Shown piece by piece: positions 22,085 through 29,674 of a stretch of 30,038 bases of DNA; the first letter of the stretch is position 1, and the number at the start of each line of letters is the position of its first letter. The position numbers and the translations under genes are program-made. The notes under the pieces were generated by a model. The model was given only the letters and a program-made list of their open reading frames with translations, was not told where the DNA came from and made no database searches. Source of the DNA: a bacterium (GTDB lineage Bacteria > Cyanobacteriota > Vampirovibrionia > Gastranaerophilales > Gastranaerophilaceae); the NCBI GenBank assembly GCA_017444705.1, contig JAFSWA010000026.1, positions 1-30,038 of the forward strand, written 5' to 3'.

Positions 22085-22702
22085 ATGGATTGTACAAAAA
22101 TTTTATCTTATATTCCGACGGTAATAGAGAATTCATCAAGAGGGGAAAAATCCTTTGATATTTTTTCAAGACTTTTGAGAGAAAGAATTATCTTTCTTGG
22201 GGAAGAAATTGATGATGATTTGGCAAATTCAATCGTAGCACAGCTTTTGCTTTTAGATTCAGAAAACTCGGACAAAGACATCATGCTTTATATAAACAGT
22301 CCCGGTGGTGTAATTACTGCGGGCATGGCAATTTATGATACTATTAAAAGTATTCGCTCGGATGTTTCAACAATTTGTATAGGTGAAGCTGCAAGTATGG
22401 GTGCATTTTTGCTTTCGGCAGGAACTAAGGGTAAAAGAATGGCACTTCCCTCAGCCCGTATTATGATTCACCAGCCTTTGGGCGGAGCTCAGGGACAGGC
22501 TACCGATATTGAACTTGAAGCGAAAGAAATTTTAAGAATGAAAAGCATGCTAAACGGACTTTTGGCTGAACATACGGGTCAGCCTATTGAAAAGATTCAG
22601 AAAGATACGGAACGTGACCATTATATGTCCGCTCAACAAGCTATGGAATACGGTTTGATTGATAAGGTTATCCTGCCTAATACAGAAAAGAAAAATGATT
22701 AA
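22085..22702 (+). CDS. clpP: ATP-dependent Clp protease proteolytic subunit
   Basis: A 205-residue serine peptidase forming the 14-mer chamber that degrades proteins fed by a Clp ATPase. The catalytic triad is Ser104 (GEAASMGA), His129 (IMIHQPLGG) and Asp178 (KDTERDHYM); spacings of 25 and 49 residues equal those of E. coli ClpP. LYINSPGGVITAGMAIYD is the oxyanion-hole region. No clpX, clpA or trigger factor gene is adjacent in this window. It overlaps the next gene by 8 bp. Confidence 0.97.
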   Translation: MDCTKILSYIPTVIENSSRGEKSFDIFSRLLRERIIFLGEEIDDDLANSIVAQLLLLDSENSDKDIMLYINSPGGVITAGMAIYDTIKSIRSDVSTICIGEAASMGAFLLSAGTKGKRMALPSARIMIHQPLGGAQGQATDIELEAKEILRMKSMLNGLLAEHTGQPIEKIQKDTERDHYMSAQQAMEYGLIDKVILPNTEKKND

Positions 22703-23096
22703 AAAGCTCTTAATCGGCATTTTATTATTTATATTTTCTGCACTGCCTTCTTATGCGGGCATGCAAACTACTATGGAAAGACTGATGGAAAGCTGGGTCG
22801 GGGAGAATATTGATTCAGTTATTAATTTATGGGGGCAGCCGACAGAAGAAAAAATATCAGCGGAAAGAAAGTTTTATTGTTGGAATAAAAATCAGGATAT
22901 TATAATGGGCGGATTTGGCATATATGGCGGGGCATATGGCGGAACACAAACCTGTAACAAAATTTTTGAAGTTGACGAGAATAATATTATAATAAGATGG
23001 AGTTGGAGTGGAAATGCTTGTCCGTTAACATATTATGAAGTAAAAAAATATGTAAATCCAAAAAATAATTATTGGAAAAATAAAAAAGAAAATTAA
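22695..23096 (+). CDS. Small secreted protein of unknown role, BamE/SmpA-like pattern
   Basis: A 133-residue protein with a signal peptide (MIKKLLIGILLFIFSA, then LPSYA-GMQ). The mature part has a short motif, SWVGENIDSVINLWGQPTEE, in which a 'GxxxxxVxxxxGxP' stretch recalls the SmpA/BamE fold, then FYCW and a C-terminal WSWSGNACPL with paired cysteines. The likeness is by pattern only. I chose ATG 22695, because an upstream in-frame start would put the signal peptide out of place. It overlaps the end of clpP by 8 bp, so translation is probably coupled. Confidence 0.75.
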   Translation: MIKKLLIGILLFIFSALPSYAGMQTTMERLMESWVGENIDSVINLWGQPTEEKISAERKFYCWNKNQDIIMGGFGIYGGAYGGTQTCNKIFEVDENNIIIRWSWSGNACPLTYYEVKKYVNPKNNYWKNKKEN

Positions 23097-23108
23097 GTAT
23101 ATTAGTCG

Positions 23109-23318
23109 TTAAAGAATATCTTTAAATTCAATTTCGTAACCCAAAATTTTGGCAATTTGTTCCATTTCATCAAAACGTATTGCACTTCTTGATATTTTAT
23201 CGGAAAGATTTGCTCTTGAATATTTTTTATTTGTTGCTTCGGATAATTTTTCGGCAAGTTTGGTAATAGTCATACATCTTTTTACTAATAAAATTTTTAC
23301 CGTTTCTTTTGATGACAT
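23109..23318 (-). CDS. Small XRE-type helix-turn-helix DNA-binding protein
   Basis: A 69-residue protein that is almost entirely one helix-turn-helix domain: LLVKRCMTITKLAEKLSEAT, then NLSDKISRSAIRFDEMEQIAKILGYEIEF. This follows the Cro/C1-XRE pattern, with a longer turn before the recognition helix. AAAAGG precedes ATG 23318. It is divergently placed from the pilin-like gene, with 118 bp between start codons holding a consensus promoter, a palindrome and a direct repeat, so it may control that gene. Confidence 0.8.
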   Translation of the reverse strand: MSSKETVKILLVKRCMTITKLAEKLSEATNKKYSRANLSDKISRSAIRFDEMEQIAKILGYEIEFKDIL

Positions 23319-23350
23319 AAAAATATCCTTTTAGTATTAGTGTAACATTA

Positions 23351-23379
23351 TTGACACAAATGAAATAATTTCTTATAAT
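23351..23379 (+). promoter_or_regulatory. Perfect-consensus promoter of the pilin-like gene
   Basis: TTGACA (23351-23356), 17 bp, TATAAT (23374-23379): both boxes and the spacing are ideal. Predicted start near 23386, giving an mRNA leader of about 51 nt with AAAGGAG before ATG 23437. Confidence 0.8.
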
Positions 23380-23412
23380 ATGCAAGTAATAACTTGCGTA
23401 TAAATGAAATAA
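23358..23412. promoter_or_regulatory. Candidate operator: palindrome over +1 and flanking direct repeats
   Basis: GCAAGT-AATA-ACTTGC (23382-23397) is a perfect 6-bp palindrome covering the predicted start site. AAATGAAATAA occurs at 23358-23368, within the promoter spacer, and again at 23402-23412, 44 bp apart. Such a layout suits repression of a strong promoter, perhaps by the adjacent XRE protein; inferred. Confidence 0.4.
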
Positions 23413-23436
23413 CTTACATAAAATAAAGGAGAAAAA

Positions 23437-24639
23437 ATGAAAAAAGCATTTACTTTGGCAGAAACCCTGATTACCTTGTCGATTTTGGGTATTGTTGCGG
23501 CAATAACGATTCCGGCATTGATTAATAAGTATACAGAATCCGCAAACAGAACAAAAGTCAAAAAAGCAATGACGACTTATGAAAAAGTAATAAATAGTAT
23601 GCTTATTGAAAATGATTTACGGACAGAAGAAAGTTTTAAAGCTTGGGCAAAAACTGACGCTACAACAAATAATTATAAAGAACAGGTGGGGTATTTTAAA
23701 GTTGCTGAAATGTCAACTTTGGCAGGCTCAACAACTTGCCGCTTTAAAACCTCTGACCGTGTATGGTGGGATATTTGCGGAACAAATGACAGTAACATTG
23801 AAAATCCGATAGTAATTTTGGATGAAAAGTATAAGGATGAATCAAGGGAAGATTTGGAGACCATGGCAAAAATTGATGTTGTTGACGGCAAAAAGGTTTA
23901 TGTCTTTGGTATGGCAGGCAGACGTGATGTTACAACAGGCTCAATAAGAATAAATGATAAATCTTATGAAGATAGCAATGTAAAAGGAGATAATCCTTTC
24001 TATATGGCAAAATTATATGGTTTTATGAATAATCAGCCTTTTGAAGTTGACCCGACTGTAAAATATTCAAAACCATGCCCGAACCAATGTGATGTTATGG
24101 GTTACATGGGCGGAGGAAGTTCAGGCTGCAGCGGTTGTTCTTTTGATTTTGATTTAAACGGAATGGACGTAACTGCAATGTTTGACGAAGACGGAAATTT
24201 ATATAAAGGGAAAATTACCAGAGATAACGGAAGAGTTAAAGGTATATTCAATAGTGATATGTCATATAGTGAAATGAGTATTTATTCAACAGGAGAAAAG
24301 GAATTTGATTATACATGTAGTTTATATGATGTGAGTAATATGACGTGTGCGGGGACTTTAAATGAAATAGATTATTATAAAAATGGAAATCAAAAAGCTA
24401 TAATAGATTGTAAAAGTAATTGTGGTGAAGGTCATTCTTATAGTGTTAGTGAAGGAGAATATACAAGTGTATCAATGGATGGAAATCAAACGGGAACAAT
24501 TACTGCTTTTTATAAAACCGGAAAATCTTCATATAAACAGACGAGAAATGAAGATGGTACATATTGTAATATTGCCTATGAAACAGATGGTGTAACAATA
24601 AAAGCAGGTTATCCGGAAGGTGATGGGTGCGAAGATTAA
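23437..24639 (+). CDS. Large type IV-pilin-like prepilin
   Basis: A 400-residue protein with a class III prepilin leader: MKKA followed by FTLAETLITLSILGIVAAI, with Glu at position 5 after the predicted cleavage between Ala4 and Phe5. The -1 residue is Ala rather than the usual Gly. The N-terminal helix continues to about residue 60. The rest is a large globular head, about three times longer than a typical pilin, with many cysteines (CSGCSF, CSLYDVSNMTC, CKSNC, final GCED) and Gly/Asp-rich loops (DEDGNLYKGKI) recalling the repeat style of the giant protein. AAAGGAG lies before ATG 23437. No pilus assembly genes are nearby. Minor pilin, pseudopilin or surface protein are all possible. Confidence 0.85.
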   Translation: MKKAFTLAETLITLSILGIVAAITIPALINKYTESANRTKVKKAMTTYEKVINSMLIENDLRTEESFKAWAKTDATTNNYKEQVGYFKVAEMSTLAGSTTCRFKTSDRVWWDICGTNDSNIENPIVILDEKYKDESREDLETMAKIDVVDGKKVYVFGMAGRRDVTTGSIRINDKSYEDSNVKGDNPFYMAKLYGFMNNQPFEVDPTVKYSKPCPNQCDVMGYMGGGSSGCSGCSFDFDLNGMDVTAMFDEDGNLYKGKITRDNGRVKGIFNSDMSYSEMSIYSTGEKEFDYTCSLYDVSNMTCAGTLNEIDYYKNGNQKAIIDCKSNCGEGHSYSVSEGEYTSVSMDGNQTGTITAFYKTGKSSYKQTRNEDGTYCNIAYETDGVTIKAGYPEGDGCED

Positions 24640-24668
24640 AATATACACATCCCTTTCTTAATATGTAA

Positions 24669-24695
24669 GGTGGGCATACTTGCCCACCATTTTTT
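24669..24695 (+). terminator. Intrinsic terminator of the pilin-like gene
   Basis: GGTGGGCA (24669-24676) and TGCCCACC (24681-24688) form a perfect 8-bp GC-rich stem with a 4-nt loop, then A and six T. It lies 30 bp after the stop codon. Confidence 0.9.
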
Positions 24696-24700
24696 ATATT

Positions 24701-24892
24701 TTGGATTGCCACGAAACCGCCGAAATAGCGGTTTCTCGCAATGACATGATAGTAAGTAACGCAGGGTGCAATTTTTTGCACCGATAAACAACATGTCATT
24801 ACGAGGGAGTGAAACGACCGAAGTAATCCAAAAAACATAAACTTTGGATTGCGTCGCTATCGCTCTCAATTGCGAGCGACATCCTGTCATTT
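24701..24892. repeat. Cluster of three copies of a dispersed palindromic repeat
   Basis: Copy A (24701-24748) begins TTGGATTGCC and ends CTCGCAATGACATG; inside it GAAACCGC and GCGGTTTC form an 8-bp stem (24713-24720/24728-24735). Copy B (24791-24832) is inverted, from ACATGTCATTACGAGG to GTAATCCAAA. Copy C (24843-24892) is direct, starting TTTGGATTGCGTCGC. A short hairpin GGTGCA/TGCACC (24765-24782) lies between A and B. The TTGGATT...CGCAATGACA pattern resembles short palindromic repeats scattered through many bacterial genomes. Open frames crossing it are not genes. Confidence 0.75.
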
Positions 24893-24927
24893 TATAACAT
24901 AATTTAAAAAATATTATTTATAAAAAC

Positions 24928-24952
24928 AAAATGCCTCGAAAAGAGGCATTTT
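24928..24952. terminator. Bidirectional terminator after gdhA
   Basis: AAAATGCCTC (24928-24937) and GAGGCATTTT (24943-24952) form a 10-bp stem with a GAAAA loop. It follows the minus-strand gdhA stop by 26 bp and also blocks plus-strand readthrough from the repeat cluster. Confidence 0.9.
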
Positions 24953-24978
24953 TATTAAAAGACTTTGTATAAAACTAA

Positions 24979-26325
24979 CTAAATTAAGCCCTGAGCATAC
25001 ATAGCATCTGCAACTTTTTTAAAGCCCGCAATATTTGCACCTGCAACATAGTTGTTGCCAAAACCGTATTCTTCAGCAGCCTCTTTACAGTTTTTGAAGA
25101 TATTCGTCATAATTCCGTCAAGTTTTGCATTAACTTCGTCAAAAGTCCAAGAATATCTCATACTGTTTTGCGACATTTCCAATGCGGAAGTTGCAACACC
25201 GCCAGCATTTGCAGCTTTTGCAGGAGCAAGCAAAACTTTATTTTCAAGCAAATAATTTACGGCTTCATTTGTTGTAGGCATATTTGCACCTTCGCCGACT
25301 GCCCAAACCCCATTAGCAACAAGAGTTTTTGCAGCGTCAAGGCTGATTTCGTTCTGTGTTGCACAAGGCAATGCAATATCCGCTTTAATTGTCCAAATAT
25401 TTCTGAAACCGTCTTTATCCTCATAATATTTTGCACTCGGAACATAATTCAAATATTCTTTAATTCTTTTTCTTTCAACTTCTTTAATCTTTTTGATTAC
25501 ATCAAGATTAATTCCGTTCTCATCATAAATGCATCCGTTTGAATCACTCATTGCAACAACTTTTGCACCGTATTCCGTTGCTTTTTGTGCCGCATAAATT
25601 GCAACGTTGCCCGAACCCGAAATTAAAACTTTTTTACCGTTTAGGTCTTTTCCGTTAGCTTTAAGCATTTCTCTCATAAAATACAAAAGACCGAAACCGG
25701 TAGCTTCTTTTCTTGCCAAAGAACCTCCGTAGGTTAAACCTTTTCCTGTCAAAACACCGGCTTCATATTTATCACGAATACGTCTGTATTGCCCGAAAAG
25801 ATAACCTATTTCACGACCTCCTACACCGATATCTCCTGCCGGAACATCGCAGTCATGTCCGATATGACGTTGCAATTCCGTCATAAAACTTTGGCAAAAC
25901 TTCATAATTTCATTATCTGATTTACCTTTCGGGTCAAAATTGCTGCCGCCTTTTCCGCCGCCTATGGGTAAACCTGTTAAAGAGTTTTTAAAGACCTGTT
26001 CAAAAGCCAAAAACTTCATAATACTTTGGTTTACGCTCGGGTGAAATCTTAAACCCCCTTTATAAGGTCCGATAGCACCGTTAAACTGTATTCTGTATCC
26101 TTTATTAACCTGAACTTGTCCGTTATCGTCAAGCCACGGAACTCTGAATGAGATAATTCTTTCAGGCTCGCAAAGTCTTTCTAATAATGAAACTTTCTGA
26201 TACTCAGGGTGTACTTCAACAACCGGCTTTAAAGTGTTCAAAACTTCTGTTACAGCTTGTAAAAACTCAGGTTCATTCGGATTTTGTGTTTTTACTCTCT
26301 CTAATACTTCATCCGTATAACTCAT
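24979..26325 (-). CDS. gdhA: Glutamate dehydrogenase, hexameric NADP-type
   Basis: A 448-residue enzyme interconverting 2-oxoglutarate plus ammonia and glutamate. The substrate pocket motifs are GPYKGGLRFHPSV and LPIGGGKGGSNFDPKGKS, with catalytic Lys125 in GGGKGG, then CDVPAGDIGVGGREIGYL with its catalytic Asp. The Rossmann domain has SGSGNVAIYAAQKA, and ALPCATQNE and EGANMP follow. Length and motifs match the E. coli GdhA type, usually NADPH-dependent. ATG 26325 has AAAGGAG; a longer frame reaching 26382 would start inside the promoter. An ammonia-assimilating enzyme fits with the ammonia-dependent NadE suggested in this window. Confidence 0.96.
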   Translation of the reverse strand: MSYTDEVLERVKTQNPNEPEFLQAVTEVLNTLKPVVEVHPEYQKVSLLERLCEPERIISFRVPWLDDNGQVQVNKGYRIQFNGAIGPYKGGLRFHPSVNQSIMKFLAFEQVFKNSLTGLPIGGGKGGSNFDPKGKSDNEIMKFCQSFMTELQRHIGHDCDVPAGDIGVGGREIGYLFGQYRRIRDKYEAGVLTGKGLTYGGSLARKEATGFGLLYFMREMLKANGKDLNGKKVLISGSGNVAIYAAQKATEYGAKVVAMSDSNGCIYDENGINLDVIKKIKEVERKRIKEYLNYVPSAKYYEDKDGFRNIWTIKADIALPCATQNEISLDAAKTLVANGVWAVGEGANMPTTNEAVNYLLENKVLLAPAKAANAGGVATSALEMSQNSMRYSWTFDEVNAKLDGIMTNIFKNCKEAAEEYGFGNNYVAGANIAGFKKVADAMYAQGLI

Positions 26326-26352
26326 TTTCAATACTCCTTTATTTATGTACAA

Positions 26353-26382
26353 ATTACAATTATAATTATACATATTTGTCAA
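26353..26382 (-). promoter_or_regulatory. Promoter of gdhA
   Basis: On the minus strand TTGACA (26382-26377), an 18-bp spacer and TGTAAT (26358-26353). The start would be near 26346, 21 nt before ATG 26325. Confidence 0.5.
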
Positions 26383-26485
26383 ATCTATGCAAATTAAGAA
26401 TTTATAAAGAATATTCAGTAAAAATAAAAATTATATTAAGAATGTAAATAATTATGCCGCCAATTTTTCTTTTTATTTTTTAGTG

Positions 26486-26494
26486 TGCTATAAT
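26486..26494 (+). promoter_or_regulatory. Extended -10 promoter of the omp85 operon
   Basis: TGCTATAAT (26486-26494) is a TGnTATAAT extended -10 lying 45 bp upstream of the GTG start. No clear -35 is visible in the T-rich stretch before it. Confidence 0.5.
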
Positions 26495-26539
26495 TTTATT
26501 GTTAATATTTTTGATATAACTGGGAATTATTAATAAAAA

Positions 26540-28456
26540 GTGGATATAAAAAGATTATTGAGTACAGTTTTTGGAGTATTGTTTGCGAGTTTTATGCTTG
26601 CAGGGACTTCGTTTGCAGTTGAAGACATGCCCGATTACTCAATAGACAGTGCACTTCCTGTTGAGCAAAATGCGGAAATTCTTGATGGCTCAGCTTCAAC
26701 TGACGGTTTAAAAATTCAGAAAATTGAGTTTTCCGGAAATAAACTTATTCAGGATTCCGACATAATGAAAGTTATGAAGATGCAGTCCGGAGATTTATAT
26801 TCAAGAGAAATGGTTCAACAAAATCTTAAAACCATTTATAATATGGGTTATTTTTCAAATAAAATGAAAGCTATCCCTATTAAAGTTGATGAAAAAAATG
26901 TTATTTTAAAAATAGTTTTGGAAGAAAATGTTCCTATTACCGGTTTTACAATTGAGGGCAATTCCGTTATTCCTACGGGAGATATACTTGAAATTTTATC
27001 AAAATTAGAGGGACAGCCTCAAAATATTAACACAATAAATGAAGCAATAAATGAAATTGAAACCCTTTATGCTGAAAACGGCTATATTTTGGCAAGAGTA
27101 ATGGATATTTATGATGACCCTGACGGCATGGTTAATGTTGAAATTGCTGAGGGTCATATTAAATCAATTGATTTTGTGGGAAACAAAAAGACAAAGGATT
27201 TTGTGGTAAAAAGAAATATTTTATCAGAGCCGGGAACAGTTTATAACGAAAATCTTATAAAAGCTGATTTAATGCGTTTGTATGCAACTCAGGCATTTAA
27301 AGATGTTAACAGAACTATTGTGAAAGATGAAACTTCCCGTGATGATTATGATATTACAATTCAGCTTGAAGAGCAAAGAACCGGTCAGTTAACCCTCGGC
27401 GGCGGTGTTGATACGGCAACGGGTTTTTTCCTGAATGCAGGGTTTTCGGAAAATAATTTCTTGGGCAACGGTCAAAGATTGGCGGCTTCCGCATTGGCAG
27501 GTACAGGTATGATGATGGCGGATTCTTCCGTTGTTAACAGGGCGAATATTCAGGCAGAAATAAGTTTCTTTGAACCAAGACTTGCAAATACTGATATTTC
27601 AATGTTGTCAAAGGTATTTTTCAGAGATTTTGCGAGTTATCAGATTCCGTTGGCGATTGAAACAAGAGTTGGCGGTGAGTTAACTTTTTCAAAATCGTTT
27701 GAAAATTTCAAAAATTTGTCAGGTTCAGTCAGTTTGGGCTTAGAAAATGTTAAAGTCAGAGAAGGTGATGAATTTAAAACTTTTATAACTTATTTTGCAA
27801 ACGGTGTTCCTATCAGTGAACGGTCAAAACAACTTAGAGGCGGTTTGTTTGCAACAATTTCTCCGAGTCTTATTTATGATTCGAGAGACAGTGCAACTTT
27901 TGCAAGGAAAGGAACTTATGCAAATATAAGATTTGATCAGGCAATCGGACTTACAAGAATACAAAATTCTTTCGGAAAGTTATCCGGACAAATAAAACAG
28001 TATATACCGGTTGCGAAAAAATCAGCGTTTATTGTTTCCGCAAAGGCCGGCGGAAAAGTTTGGGGTGATATGCCTGAGGTTTACGCATTCAGATTAGGCG
28101 GACCTTATACTGTTAGAGGTTTTAATATAAGCGGTGTAGGTACCGGTTCAGCATATATGATGGCATCAGGTGAATTACAAACTCCGTTGCTGTTTTTGGA
28201 CAGAATTAAATCAGCACCGTTTCTCAATAACGTAAAAGCTGCGTTCTTTGTTGATGCAGGTAAAGTTTTCGGAGCTTCAATTACGGATAAAATATATGAC
28301 AGACCTCTTTCGGCAATTACTGTTGGTGCAGGTTTGAGAGTATTTGTTCCCGGTGTCGGACCGCTCAGCATAGATTATGGTATTCCTGTTACGAACCCCG
28401 GTGGTTCAAGAAGAGGTCTTGTCACTTTTGGAGTCGGCGATGCAGGATATTACTAA
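26540..28456 (+). CDS. Omp85/BamA-family outer-membrane assembly protein
   Basis: A 638-residue protein that inserts beta-barrel proteins into the outer membrane. A signal peptide (about residues 1-26, ending GTSFA) is followed by three POTRA domains: about 53-130 (IQKIEFSGNKLI), 131-207 (ITGFTIEGNSVI) and 208-284 (IKSIDFVGNKKT). A C-terminal barrel (about 285-638) begins LTLGGGVDTATGFF and carries the loop-6 VRGF motif in GGPYTVRGFN. Three POTRAs, rather than the five of E. coli BamA, match cyanobacterial Omp85. The start is GTG 26540, since an in-frame TAA lies just upstream; the Shine-Dalgarno is weak. It overlaps tsaE by 17 bp. Confidence 0.93.
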   Translation: MDIKRLLSTVFGVLFASFMLAGTSFAVEDMPDYSIDSALPVEQNAEILDGSASTDGLKIQKIEFSGNKLIQDSDIMKVMKMQSGDLYSREMVQQNLKTIYNMGYFSNKMKAIPIKVDEKNVILKIVLEENVPITGFTIEGNSVIPTGDILEILSKLEGQPQNINTINEAINEIETLYAENGYILARVMDIYDDPDGMVNVEIAEGHIKSIDFVGNKKTKDFVVKRNILSEPGTVYNENLIKADLMRLYATQAFKDVNRTIVKDETSRDDYDITIQLEEQRTGQLTLGGGVDTATGFFLNAGFSENNFLGNGQRLAASALAGTGMMMADSSVVNRANIQAEISFFEPRLANTDISMLSKVFFRDFASYQIPLAIETRVGGELTFSKSFENFKNLSGSVSLGLENVKVREGDEFKTFITYFANGVPISERSKQLRGGLFATISPSLIYDSRDSATFARKGTYANIRFDQAIGLTRIQNSFGKLSGQIKQYIPVAKKSAFIVSAKAGGKVWGDMPEVYAFRLGGPYTVRGFNISGVGTGSAYMMASGELQTPLLFLDRIKSAPFLNNVKAAFFVDAGKVFGASITDKIYDRPLSAITVGAGLRVFVPGVGPLSIDYGIPVTNPGGSRRGLVTFGVGDAGYY

Positions 28457-28940
28457 TATTTTTTCAAAAGATTTTTTTGTTAAAAATATTGAAGATACAA
28501 AAATTCTTGCTGAAAAATTTGCGGCATTTGTTGTTGAAAAAGCTCAAAATACAGGCATGGGAACTTTTGTTTGTCTTTTTGGTGATATTGGTGCCGGAAA
28601 AACTGCTTTTTCAAGATTTGCCGCTTCCTCAATAGGTGTTGAAGAAAAAATTACGAGTCCGAGTTTTGTTATTTTGAATGAATATCATTCCGGAAAAATT
28701 CCTGTTTATCATTTTGATTTGTATAGGCTTGAAAATGTCGGGATAAAATCAATTATTGACGAATTGGAACAGTATAGTGAAGGTAAAATGTTTACTCTTG
28801 TTGAGTGGGCGGAATTTTCGCAAAATCAAATTCCCTTTAACAGAATAGAAATTAATATAAAATATGTTTCCGACAGCGAAAGAACATTTACTTTTAAAGC
28901 TTTCGGAAAAGAAAACGAGGATTTAATCAGGAAACTTTAA
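28440..28940 (+). CDS. tsaE: tRNA t6A biosynthesis ATPase TsaE
   Basis: A 166-residue P-loop ATPase (YjeE family) needed by TsaB/TsaD/TsaC to form threonylcarbamoyl-adenosine at A37 of ANN-decoding tRNAs. Walker A is GDIGAGKT at residues 48-55, followed by ITSPSFVILNEY, HFDLYRLE and LVEWAE, all family signatures. The start is ATG 28440, within the end of omp85 and preceded by GGAG; a longer frame would run far into omp85. tsaB follows after 2 bp. Confidence 0.95.
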   Translation: MQDITNIFSKDFFVKNIEDTKILAEKFAAFVVEKAQNTGMGTFVCLFGDIGAGKTAFSRFAASSIGVEEKITSPSFVILNEYHSGKIPVYHFDLYRLENVGIKSIIDELEQYSEGKMFTLVEWAEFSQNQIPFNRIEINIKYVSDSERTFTFKAFGKENEDLIRKL

Positions 28941-28942
28941 TA

Positions 28943-29593
28943 ATGAAAATTTTAACTTTTGATACGGCACTAAATAAAACATATATCTCTTTAAGCGAAG
29001 ATGACAGGATTATTGAAAATCCGATTATTGAAAATACTGATGATAAATACCACAGTGCTTTTTTGATAAAAGAAATCTCTGAAATTTTGAAAAGAAATAG
29101 TTTAAAAATGCAGGCTATTGATGCAATAGGGATAAATATCGGACCCGGAAGTTTTACCGGAATAAGAGCTTGTACAACGGTTGGCAGAGTAATTGCACAG
29201 CAAACAAATGCACTGCTTGTCGGAGTTCCGTCTTTGGAAATTCTATCGGGAATAAGTGATAAAAAAACTCTTGTAACTCTTGATGCAAGAAAAAATTCGG
29301 CATATGCGGCAATTTACCAAAACGGAGTTGAAATTGAGGCTCCTCATATTTTAAAGGTAAGTGAATTGTTGCAAAAAGCAAAAGGCATGTTTGTAATCAG
29401 TGATTTTGCGATGCATAAAATACTTTGTGAAAATAATATTGACTCGCTGAATTATGAAGAAGAAAATTATCCTCTGAATAAATATTTGGCAAAAATTACA
29501 CATAAAAAATTAAAGCAGTCAGATAAAACGGAATTTTATTGGGCAAAGATAAAACCTTTGTATATTCAGCCGCCGTCAATTTTTGGAAGATAA
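28943..29593 (+). CDS. tsaB: tRNA t6A biosynthesis protein TsaB
   Basis: A 216-residue ASKHA-fold protein (YeaZ) acting as scaffold and partner of TsaD in t6A synthesis. Family marks are LTFDTALNKTYISL, GINIGPGSFTGIRAC (residues 63-77), VPSLEIL and LDARKNSAYAAIY. Length is normal for TsaB and too short for TsaD, so it is not the catalytic subunit. It directly follows tsaE in the omp85-tsaE-tsaB unit; tsaD is not in this window. No clear terminator follows. Confidence 0.95.
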   Translation: MKILTFDTALNKTYISLSEDDRIIENPIIENTDDKYHSAFLIKEISEILKRNSLKMQAIDAIGINIGPGSFTGIRACTTVGRVIAQQTNALLVGVPSLEILSGISDKKTLVTLDARKNSAYAAIYQNGVEIEAPHILKVSELLQKAKGMFVISDFAMHKILCENNIDSLNYEEENYPLNKYLAKITHKKLKQSDKTEFYWAKIKPLYIQPPSIFGR

Positions 29594-29616
29594 ATTGAAA
29601 ATATTGTCTTAAACAC

Positions 29617-29645
29617 TTGTAGAGTCAGATAAAATAGTTTATAAT
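29617..29645 (+). promoter_or_regulatory. Promoter of the terminal chimeric ORF
   Basis: TTGTAG (29617-29622), a 17-bp spacer and TATAAT (29640-29645). The start would be near 29652, followed by AAAAGGA and ATG 29675. Confidence 0.5.
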
Positions 29646-29674
29646 AGACCATGTATATTTAAAAGGAATGACCT

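Noticed and set aside
21967..22158. 63-codon frame crossing the repeat and the clpP start
   Set aside because: It spans the clpP promoter and overlaps the well-supported clpP frame; no RBS.
24500..24890. Minus-strand frames through the repeat cluster after the pilin gene
   Set aside because: They run through palindromic repeats and a terminator; typical spurious products of such repeats.
26326..26382. N-terminal extension of gdhA
   Set aside because: The extra 19 codons lie in the promoter and mRNA leader, and a strong RBS serves ATG 26325.
28377..28439. Upstream start for tsaE
   Set aside because: It would extend far into omp85; ATG 28440 has GGAG and gives the normal family length.
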